From contig JACGCK010000399.1 in assembly GCA_014925825.1 (NCBI GenBank), positions 1-28,906 of the forward strand: a DNA stretch of 28,906 nt. The letters are read 5' to 3'. The position numbers were made by a program, and so were the translations under genes. This document shows, piece after piece, positions 18,770 to 27,463 of this stretch. The notes below the pieces were generated by a model. The model had not been told where the DNA came from and did not search any database. It was given only the letters and a program-made list of their open reading frames with translations. The DNA comes from Pholiota molesta. Its lineage: Eukaryota; Basidiomycota; Agaricomycetes; Agaricales; Strophariaceae. Numbering within the stretch: the stretch's first letter is position 1; every line of letters starts with the position of its first letter.

Positions 18770-20110
18770 CATATGAATGTAATGGCAGGTGATCAGAACG
18801 GGGCGGGAGGGACGGAGAGTAGGTGTGGCCCAAGGATAGTCAATGGAGGATGGGACATGTGTGGGCAATGGATGCGCGAAGGCCGAATGTCGCATGGGAG
18901 GGAAGAAAGAACGGCCACGTGCAATGGATGTGTTATCTATATGGGCAATGGAGTCGCGAAGGCCGCAATGGATGCACAAAGGTCGAATGGCACAAGTGGG
19001 GAGAGCGCGGCCAAGCGCGAAGGATGCCGTATCCTATATGGGCAATGGACACGCAAAGGCCACAATGGATGCGCAAATGGCACAAGGGGGGGAAAGAGCG
19101 GCCAAGGGCAATGGATCCGGTATCCTATATGGGCAATGGATACGCGAATGGATACGCGAAGGTCGAATAATGGCACGAGGGTGGAGAGAGCGGCCAAACG
19201 CAATGGATGCAGTGTCCTATATGGGCAATGGATGCGCGAAGGCCGAATAGCGCAAGGGGGGGGGAGGAAAATGGCGCATGGGGCAGCAGGGAGAGTGGGC
19301 CGGGAGAGCGGGCGCTGTGCAAGGGTAGTCAGTGGAGGATGGGGCGCGTACGCGCAATGGATGCATGAAGGTCAAATAGCGCAAGGGGGGAGGGGGGGAA
19401 TTGGCGCACACGGGACAGGAGGGCGGGCGGGCGGGCACGGCACAAGAATGGCCAATGGAGGAGGGGCCGTGTACGGGCAATGGATGCACGAAGGCCAAAT
19501 GGGATGAGGGGGGAGAGCGGCCAAGCCCAATGGATGTGGTATCCTATATGGGCAATGGACGTGCGAGGGCGGGCGGATTGACACGAGGGAAGCCGCGGTT
19601 CCTACCGCGGCAGAGAGGAAACATCCTAGATTGGGATGGTCAGCTAAGGAATATGGAGTTGGAATGGATACGCACCGGGGGCGGGAAGGATTGGGACACG
19701 TGCGATGGATGCGAGGGAAGGGCGGGAGGATGGAGTTGCATCCAACATGGGCAATGGATGCAGGAGGCGCGATGGAGTAAACACGTGAACACGTGTGGAC
19801 AGCTGGCTGGACAGCATGATCCAACAGAGGCAATGGATGTGGGCAGCAATGGATGGAGACACGATGGAGTCGGATGGATGCAGGCAGCGATGGTGGAGGG
19901 GTAATGGAGCTCGAATCCAATGGCTGTGTCGGCGTGGGATGGATACTGAGCACGTGCACGGATGGATGCAGGTGGCAGGATGGATGCCTGCATCCATCGG
20001 CAGGCAGTAATATGGTAGGGAATACATCCCTTATAGTTAGTGGACATTATCCATCACCCTATCTGTGGTAGTTATAAGGGCTGTATCCATTGAAACTACA
20101 GACTCGCCTG
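18770..20110 (-). repeat. Right inverted arm of the KDZ element
   Basis: This is the reverse complement of the left arm. From 20110 inward to about 19125 it matches 6713 to about 7695 nearly base for base. The inner 350 bp carry the same GCAATGGAT/CCTATATGGGCAATGGA units in a different order, ending near GGTGATCAGAACGGGG as the left arm does. The few differences in the outer part are mostly run lengths: one G instead of two at 19787, six instead of seven at 19508-19513, and nine instead of eleven at 19256-19264. Confidence 0.9.
19592..19611. repeat. CCGCGG palindrome in the right arm
   Basis: This is the inverted partner of 7213-7232: GCCGCGGT and ACCGCGGC around TCCT. It is perfectly conserved between the two arms. 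Confidence 0.6.
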
Positions 20111-20985
20111 GATCTGCCTTGAACTCCTACCTGGAGTTTCTTCGCCTGCATAACATTCCTCTGGAACCTACGAAAGACACCCTCTCCCTGTACACGGTCT
20201 GGATGTGCCATCACATCCAGCCGGATTCTGTTGACTCCTACCTCTCTGGCATTTGCCAGCAACTCGAGCCCTTCTTCCTGACATCCGCGCGAATCGCAAG
20301 TCCGAGTTGGTCGCACGGACACTGCAGGGGTGCATGCGCCTTCGAAATTCACCCACCGTGCGGAAACGCGCACTCACGCTGGATGACCTGGAGCTTGTGG
20401 TCCATCACTACGAAGACTCACCGCATCTCGACGACAAGCTGTTCGTCGCCATGCTCTTGACGGGATTTTTGGCCTACTGCGCCTTGGTGAGATGGCCTTC
20501 CCAGATGACCGCACCCTCAGGAACTGGCGAAAGGTCACCCGGCGCACCTCTGTTAACATTTCGGCCGACCTCTACTCCTTCATGCTACCCGCCCACAAAG
20601 CGGATCCTTTCTTCGAAGGAAATCGCATCGTTATTCGTGCGCGTCAGGTTCGCCTCAACCCGCTCGTTCACTTTCGCACGTACTTGCGGGCACGCGACGC
20701 CGCCTTTCCCTTGGCGTCTCCCTTGTGGCTGACAGCAGCTGGTACCATCCCACGCGCTCCTTCTTCATCAGTCGCTTGCGCCGCCACTTCACCAACGATA
20801 TTGCCGGTCACTCAATGCGGGCAGGCGGCGCCACTTCTCTGGCCGAAAACGGTACTCCACCTTCCATAATCCAGGCCATGGGACGATGGGCCGGAGATAG
20901 CTTCCAGTTGTATATTCGCAAAAATCCTGTGTTAGTCCAAGCATTGCTATTCGCTCGGACGGCCGGAGATTCCGCCAGGCAGTGA
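20110..20985 (+). pseudogene. Tyrosine recombinase (Ngaro/Crypton-type), 5' truncated and frameshifted
   Basis: Similarity to the large basidiomycete tyrosine-recombinase family begins immediately at the arm boundary (GSALNSYLEFLRLHN) and runs to a TGA at 20983-20985. Recognised parts are VDSYLSGICQQLEPFF, TVRKRALTLDDLELV, a core Arg in the RLGEM segment, KVTRRTSVNISADLY, the HSMRAGGATSLAENG box with the H-x-x-R pair, and GRWAGDSFQLYIRKNP with the Trp and nucleophile Tyr, so the catalytic residues are all present. Three single-base losses break the frame: CC at 20277-20278, CC at 20473-20474 and CCC at 20749-20751. The N-terminal region expected before SALNSY is missing and replaced by the KDZ arm. 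This may be a decayed retroelement integrase or an intact 3' part with sequencing undercalls. Confidence 0.85.
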
Positions 20986-21248
20986 GCTGTGATTCCTCGC
21001 CTTCGTCTTGAGTTTTCTCTGTATACTTTTCCTCTTCTTTAACCCCACTCCGTTCTTCTTTTTAATCTCTTTGTATGATTGTCCTTCCTAATCCTGATCT
21101 CCTTTCATTTGCTGCAACCCAACTCCGTCCATTTTTTCCCTTCTCCTTCTCTTCCCTTTTGTTCTGCTTATTGTTTCTTTCCTTCCGCTCCTCACATCGC
21201 AGCTGAGCTGCTCATCACAAAAAAAAAAAAAAAAAAAAGGTCATTTTA
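20986..21248. other. Recombinase 3' flank with pyrimidine tract and A20
   Basis: This is CT-rich sequence (CTTTCCTTCC-type words) downstream of the recombinase stop, ending in a run of 20 A at 21219-21238. No further coding region is seen. The A-run lies just 5' of the first direct repeat, so it is internal to the element rather than a terminal poly-A tail. Confidence 0.6.
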
Positions 21249-21371
21249 GCTGTACCTCGTCGTCTTTCACAATAAATCCTCATGTTTTTCGGGCGCCCGG
21301 CTGGCCACCAGCCGCCGAGCGCCTAAACCCGCTACATTCCGCAATGCGTGATCCATGCCTCGTAAACATTG
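21249..21371 (+). repeat. Direct repeat B1 of a Ngaro-like element
   Basis: This 123 bp copy begins GCTGTACCTCGTCGTC and ends CCTCGTAAACATTG. It includes a GC-rich hairpin (GGCGCCCGGCTGG / CCAGCCGCCGAGCGCC) followed by TAAACCC. It is identical to 21649-21770 except for one extra G in a GGG run. The arrangement downstream of a tyrosine recombinase matches the B1 of split direct repeats in Ngaro retroelements. Confidence 0.75.
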
Positions 21372-21648
21372 TCGAGCTTAAGTCTGAACTTACCCAAGTC
21401 CAATGTGAACGTCTTAGGCCTCTGGTACGCACTGACACTATCCCTGTCACGTGCCTGTGAGCAGTGAGAGAATCGCGGCCGTTCTGCCCAGAAGGCGAAC
21501 CGTGCGCCGGGTCATCGATATTCCCTTGAGACTGTAAATTTTACCAAAGGGGAGCTACGCTCCTCAGACTCTTCCTCTTCACTACTCGCAGTACCAGAGG
21601 CCTCTTTGCATTTACCCACCCACCTCTTCCCCGTTTGTTTTGCTTAGC
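21372..21648 (+). repeat. Spacer between repeats, candidate A2
   Basis: This 277 bp stretch lies between the two copies. In a Ngaro element it would be the A2 repeat, copying the missing left terminus (A1). No second copy is visible in this window, consistent with loss of the left end at the KDZ arm. Confidence 0.5.
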
Positions 21649-21770
21649 GCTGTACCTCGTCGTCTTTCACAATAAATCCTCATGTTTTTCGGCGCCCGGC
21701 TGGCCACCAGCCGCCGAGCGCCTAAACCCGCTACATTCCGCAATGCGTGATCCATGCCTCGTAAACATTG
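21649..21770 (+). repeat. Direct repeat B2 of a Ngaro-like element
   Basis: This 122 bp second copy of 21249-21371 has one G fewer in the run at 21691-21692. Its end at 21770 would be the right terminus of the retroelement. Confidence 0.75.
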
Positions 21771-21781
21771 GATGAGTACGG

Positions 21782-22569
21782 GTTCGATTGGTATTTCTCG
21801 ATTTCCCCTTAAGGATATTCGGCAATCACGGCCGTCCCGTGATGAATATAAAATAACCCCATCATCCTCATCCCGCCATGGCCGTTATATCTCTCCGAGA
21901 GACCGGTTGGCCCGTCTGAAGGCGGCCAACCCCAGCAGCCGACGTTCTGAGTTTGAACATAGCAGCGATCCAGCGGTATGGAGTCTGTGGAGGTGCCCCC
22001 GCCCAAAAGCTCAAGAAATACAATATGTTCTGTAGCACATGGTTTTTCAAAATATATTCCAGATAATTAACGAGCAGTGGCTGGCGTCGCTGAAGGTATA
22101 AGTTCTCTTCACATTTTGCCGGCATGTACGTGCCATGATTTTATTAGCACTGCTTTTTCCAATGGGTACATTTTCCAAACATTTTCAAGCTTGAGGAGGT
22201 ATACTAGAAAAAAAATTCCAATGACAACAACAATGCAGATCTGATGAATACTCTATTTATTGTGGAATCTTAGAGGTAGAGCCATCCATAGCGCAAACTG
22301 TAGGCCATAAGATTATGTATTTGGGCTACTACCAAGGGACCAGGTGCGTTGGTGCCGAACTCGGGAGACTCGATGGCTTAGCGGCCAAGATAATCTACAT
22401 ACCATAGGCAGGCCGGAGACGGGCGGTGTCATCCCTAGATGCGGCCGTAAAATGGACCGTGTTCCACTATCTAATCATATATACTCTATCTAATCATGTA
22501 TACACTGATGGGAAAGGGCAGGATCACTACGCGAGTCTAAGCGACGTAAGCGAGAAATACCAATCGAAC
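21782..22569. mobile_element. 788 bp unit with exact 19 bp inverted ends (MITE-like)
   Basis: GTTCGATTGGTATTTCTCG at 21782-21800 is the exact reverse complement of 22551-22569. The interior has no recognisable gene: one 93-residue open frame near 21754-22035 starts outside the unit and resembles nothing known. Flanks show no obvious short target duplication (left ...GAGTACGG, right GATACCTCC). The unit begins 12 bp after the Ngaro-like right end. It is probably a small non-autonomous DNA transposon or its remnant. Confidence 0.5.
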
Positions 22570-23646
22570 GATACCTCCTGATAAAATGGGTCCTTTGCGC
22601 CAGCCGGTCTACGCCGACGCTGAGTTAGGCGCTGGTTGTTTTTAGCACACGGTTGCTGACATCTTTCCCCCGAGTCCATCGCGTTCGCGCGGAATGCGAT
22701 GCTTTGCTTCGCTGTGTATACTGATTGCGGATGTCTATCTCATCTATCTATCTATCTTAGTTTTTGTTGACTTGCGATGAACAATCGATGAGCCTTCTGA
22801 TGGCCTCCGAAGAAAATACACTTCAAACAAGATGCGCCGCCCATTTCGCGTCTTCGTTGTTGGTGAAACTTGTTGATCATGACGAGATCCGAAAAAAAAT
22901 GCCACCACATCTTATATATCAGGCCATCAAACGTAAGCCGCAGCGCACATGCCATTCGAAAATTTGGGCGCCAAAAAATTTTCCTTCAGCGTGATATATG
23001 AACCAGAGTCGCAGTAGTTTTCATCCGTGGTGTTCAACTTGCACTCCATGGAACCCCAATTGACTTGTAGCATGCATACATGGGGCATACCCGGTGGAGC
23101 CCCCATCCCAAGTACCTGCACTTGCCTGCAGTATACCAGCACGTCCGAGGCTGAGCGCGCTTTGCATATCCTGCTTACCCAGCAATGGCACCGAGGGCCG
23201 AGCGTGTACGTTTCCCAGACGTTTCCCCACTCAACACACACCATGAGGCGGCGCATCAAAACGTCAAAACCTGACGTCCAATCTTCCCATGTGCGCCTCC
23301 AAACCAGGTTCTCTTTCCCAACAGTACGCTTCTTGCGCGCGCGCGGATGCGGGACCGCGCATCAACGACTGACATCGCTCCGGCCGGCCAGGGATTGAAG
23401 AAAAAAATAGATTTTGCGAAAAAAGCGAAAAAGACTATATGATCCGAAGTAAACATGTATAGAGCTAGGGTATTTACAGTACCTGGATATGCACACGCCA
23501 CGAAATTAGGACATACGTGATAAGTAGCATGATGCGTGAAGAGGGTGGAAGAGCATGGTAAACGAAACTGTGACGGACAGAGTAATGGCCAAGTAATGGC
23601 CCAAGAAAGGCGGAGAACGAACGTCCAAGTCTAAGTATAAACCAAC
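22570..23646. other. Gene-poor region between repeats and Vps1
   Basis: About 1.1 kb. It has a short (CTAT)n run near 22737-22757, a GC-rich patch at 22590-22640 and an alternating GCGCGC patch near 23335-23345. Open frames of about 110-120 codons overlap each other on both strands around 22930-23400 with no family resemblance, so I do not call a gene. A T-rich stretch at about 23400-23450 (on the minus strand) could belong to the 3' end of Vps1. Confidence 0.45.
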
Positions 23647-26412
23647 TTAGACACCAGAGACGATCCTAGATAACAAAAACCGCGTCAGCATCACATCACA
23701 CACAGGACACAAATATACGCCTGCCATCCCATAGCAAAGCCAGGCATATAAAAAAAAAGAAAGACGTACTCTTCCGCCTTGTTCAGGGCCGCCACCATAG
23801 TCTGCAGTTCCTTCCTCCGGGACACGACAAACTCGCTCTCCTTCAACAGCTCGTCGAGCACGTCGGCCTTGTACAGCTCCTGCAGCAGCTCCTGCTGCAA
23901 GTTCTCCTTCGAGAAGTTGACGAGCGTCAGCGAGATCGCCTTGGGCACCATGTCGATCATCTCGCGCTTCACGATGTTGAAGTACGAATGGATGAGCAGC
24001 TCTGATGACGAAACAAACAACAAGATTGGCGAATTAAAAACTTGGTTCACGCATGAAGATGGAATTACGCACTGATAACTTCCGTCTCCATCGTTTCTCT
24101 CTCGTTGAGCGCGCTCTGCGGGCGGATGTTAGTGGGAGGCGCTTCCATCGCCGCAGCGCCCTTCTTCTTGGGCCCGTCTTCGGCGCGAAGAACGACCCAA
24201 AGAAACCAGCATCTTGCTTCGCGTCGACGTCCAGGTCCTTGTTGTTGTTGACAGCCGACCGCGGGTTCTTGGGATCAACTGCGGGTGTAGGCGCTTTGTT
24301 CGCATTCAGTCGTTCAGTCACGATCGCGGTCGCCTGTGCGTCGTGGTCATATTGAGTCAGGGAATTAATGTGCTACGACCCCAATATGTAACGTACCTTA
24401 TGTCCGCCAATGAAATCAGGATGGCTTGTGTTCACGTAACAAGCTTGCATACTAAAGAACACGTATTAGCATGACACATTTGAGAACTCAACATATACGT
24501 ACGCAACCATATCTTGGACCAACTTCAACGTGGGGTCATTGCATTCTTGAAGAAGTTGACGACGACAGAGTTGAAGCGTTCTCGTAGGGCAGGGTATCGC
24601 CGGAATGCTTGCTATAGAAAGATGAGTCGCATGCATAGAGACCCAAAAGATGCAGATACGTACCACTTTGGCGAGGAGTTGACCAAGAATCCGGATGAGC
24701 TCATCATACACCAATGACAGCACTTGACACTTGGGTCTTCCAGACGCTTAATCTGCTGCTTCACGATAACTCGAAAGCCGCTGTGCCAACGAAGAGCGCT
24801 GGCGTAGAACCCTGAGGTAAAGATATTAGAATTGTACAAACCTTTGAACGCGCCGCGGGTTCATCGGAAAACTCACGGAAGAGTTGTACAACATGATTCG
24901 AATATCACCATCCTTGACTTGATCGAAAGGATCAATGGTTTTGACTCCATTATTGAATAGCTCGTGGAAAACGAATGAAATCCTGGCTCCTCCAGAAAGT
25001 TCGTTCAGAGAAAGGTCGTTGTTGTTACCGTCAATGGTGTTTCGGAATTCAGAGGTGAATTCACTGATGACTGAAATAACGATGCTGGAAGAGTTGACGT
25101 CACCCAAGCCTCCCCGAGAGCAAGCAATTCAGCGTTGTACTGGGCGAGATTCTTCGAAATGCGGGCTTTGATGTCAGGTAGCGTTGCACGGATGTGGTGC
25201 ATAAGGATCTAGATGAAAGTTCAATTTCAGATGATGAATAAGTAAAAGAAGGTATTCACCATGTTGAGTTTCCTGGCCAGGAATGGGGTACCACAGAAGG
25301 TGGCTTTGCTCCTATATGAAGGATGGTTCTCGAAGAACTCGCGTTCGTTATCAAGCGCAGAGCTGATGGGCTTGTTCTGCTCTATGTCTCGTTGGCCTCT
25401 GTTGACAACTGGAACATATCCAAGTCGTAGAGGAATAATTCGTCCAGCCAGAATGTCGACGACATCTGTTCCCTTATCCCTATTTCCAACAGCGTTTAGT
25501 ATAAGAACCAAAGTAGAGCCAAGCACACCGATATGAATACGTACATGAGATCGACTTTCGTTAGAACACCAATTGTCCTTGTGCCCTCTGGATCCACTTC
25601 ACGGGCCATCTTCAACCCGTCCGAATTTGCCAGATCCGTGTTGGCCGCTGTGACAGCAAGGATGATACAGGCCGGCTTCGAGATATACTTGACTAACATG
25701 TCCCGGATCTGTTTCTCGATATCGCGGGGTTGGTCTCCGACAGGAACTTTGGTCAGCCCAGGAAGATCGACAAGGGTCAGCGTAAGAACGTTGGAGAGTA
25801 TATGCGGAGGTTGATAGGTTGTGGCGAGATGCCTGCGTTCTTGCCCGTCTTGGCCTCTGTATCCCGCACGATTTCATCACGGATTTTGTGGAAGTCGTAG
25901 AATTTCTCTCCGGGAAGATGCAGGAACTCGCCCCACTCATCTGCGTTGGCGGCTTTGTCGGTCGTTTTGTCTACCCCATTGGCTGATAGTGGGAGTGTTA
26001 ATATGAGGATGATAATGACTCTAGATTTGCTTACTACCGGTGTTTCCAGCGCTTCTATTGATAAGTTGGAGAACCTATATGGTTATCAGTAAAAGCTCTC
26101 TGTGCAGTATATATATCATACCAATGGACGCCGCGTCACGATACCAGTACCACGAGGCAGGAAATCTCGACCGACGATGTTCTGTGAACAAAGTCGTACA
26201 ATCCGTCAGGACATTCATAGCCAATCTTCAAGCAGAAACGCACCTCTAGCACACTACTCTTCCACTGCTCTGACTGCCCAATACACAGATTTGGGGCAAA
26301 TCTATACCTGCCTGCCCCCTGGACCCGACCCAAGCGATGTAAAGACATCCTGAAGCTTGTTGATAACACCGACGATCTCTGTGCCGAGGCCGGCTGAACT
26401 TGTGGTAGCCAT
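23647..26412 (-). CDS. Dynamin-family GTPase, Vps1-like, with multiple frameshifts
   Basis: This is a membrane-remodelling GTPase for vacuolar sorting, endosome and peroxisome dynamics. The start is [14 protein letters not shown] at 26412; the end EEIVSGV is spliced from a final exon whose stop is at 23647-23649. In order: a GTPase domain with [13 protein letters not shown] and a P-loop, then [39 protein letters not shown] (G3), [16 protein letters not shown] and GVLTKVDLM (G4); a middle domain with [13 protein letters not shown] and [12 protein letters not shown]; a low-complexity linker ([10 protein letters not shown]); and a GTPase effector domain with [20 protein letters not shown]. Eight places need one added base to keep the family frame, including inside the P-loop (26260-26261). 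As this gene is normally single-copy and important, sequencing undercalls are likelier than a pseudogene. The absence of a PH or proline-rich domain fits Vps1/Dnm1. Confidence 0.9.
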
Positions 26413-27463
26413 GTTCTAGTTGTTCGTGAAAGAAATGAGAGGAAAGTGCAGGACGGTGCCAGTGGTATTAAAGGAAGGAAATGCGGCAGAGGGGTCGCGG
26501 CGCAGTGCAGCTGTGTACTGCGGACGCCCGAGCCAAACAACCGATAATCAAGCCACATTGACTCGCCTCCACTGCGCACCCCGTCTCCCTTGCGCTATTC
26601 AATACACATCTTTTGTCAACCCATCCTCTTCACCTGATCCATTTCTTGACCCACAACTGTTGTAGACTTCCGCAAATTGACGTGGCCAGGACGTGGCTAC
26701 TTGAAATCCGTGATAAGTATTCGGACTGCGGAGACCGTTTATGTCACTTGCAGACGCTCCTACCGTACAAAGTCCATGCGACAGGAGCAATGGATCTAAT
26801 GAAATTTTGATCCCTCTTTTATTCTTGTTCATATAGCCAATGACGACTCCCTCTTCGGCGAACGCTTCACCTTCTATTTGTCAAAAACGTATCTTGCGGT
26901 ACTCGCTTGGTACTCGCTTTCGTGCCAGCGAGGAACTATGTATGATCTTTCATTTCCTTGGAAAGTGTGCCCTAGCACCCTCCCAGCACCTACAGAACCT
27001 CCCTTCAGCAATACCTCAACCTTCTTTCCCAAACTCCGATTCTCGAAAGGACGTCATCCCATCACCGTCACATGGTGAATCCAATATGAAGCTTCAAGTG
27101 CCACGGCAAATGGGCCGGGCAAATAAAAAATTGAAGCTGCAGCTGAGCTGCCAAAGAGCTGCAGAAGAAGACAAATTCCGAGCCCTGTGACATCCATCAT
27201 ATATGCACCACCATATGTAAGCCCGCAACTCGTGCCCCGTCCTCGCGCCCTCTCTATATGTTCCCCTCCAAGTCGGCCAACTTTCCGCATCCTCTGGATA
27301 TATAACACCAGATACCATCTAGCCCGCAGGCCGCGGTCGGTCCGGCGAATTCCTCCACCTCTTATAAAAAGTCCAGGAACCGCGCACCTTCCGCCGAACG
27401 CGCACCCTCAACCCCCTCTCTTCCAGAGGTAGCTCGTACGCTGACCAGACACACCCAACCACG
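26413..27463. other. Divergent intergenic region with GH88 promoter
   Basis: About 1.05 kb between Vps1 (minus) and the GH88 gene (plus). TATAAAAA at 27363-27370 lies about 95 bp upstream of the GH88 ATG and is a good TATA box; ATATATAAC near 27297 is a second candidate. Open frames of up to 116 codons near 26840-27190 show no family resemblance and are not called. Confidence 0.55.

Larger units (their letters stand above)
6713..20110. mobile_element. 13.4 kb KDZ-type transposon with kilobase inverted arms and cargo genes
   Basis: The outermost CAGGCGAGTCTGTAGTTTCA at 6713 recurs in inverted orientation ending at 20110, and the arms stay nearly identical for about 950 bp inward. Between them lie five genes: a KDZ transposase (8449-12205, minus), a small protein (12371-13179, minus), a basic protein (13605-14281, plus), an RNase H1 N-terminal-domain protein (14415-15405, minus) and an 807-residue lineage-specific protein (15819-18540, plus). 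KDZ transposases are known to mobilise large elements in Agaricomycetes. That this whole segment is one mobile unit is inferred from the arms plus the transposase. I found no clear target-site duplication: the left flank ends in AAGATATT and the right flank begins GATCTGCC. A neighbouring gene is interrupted at the right boundary, which supports insertion or rearrangement here. Confidence 0.8.

Noticed and set aside
18773..20071. Long open frames in the right arm
   Set aside because: Mirror images of the left-arm frames with the same repeat-driven origin and no start, intron or domain evidence.
20110..20985. Recombinase as an active cargo gene of the KDZ element
   Set aside because: It lies outside the right arm, lacks its N terminus and is followed by its own direct repeats, so it belongs to a separate retroelement.
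21775..21805. Possible tRNA T-arm (GGTTCGATT)
   Set aside because: No acceptor, D or anticodon stem around it; the word is part of the 19 bp inverted terminus of the small repeat unit.
22927..23398. Overlapping 110- and 123-codon open frames
   Set aside because: They lie on opposite strands over the same bases, with no domain and no splice-site support.
26840..27190. 116-codon open frame upstream of the GH88 gene
   Set aside because: Overlapped by open frames on the other strand, low-complexity composition, no recognisable domain, and lies in a divergent promoter.
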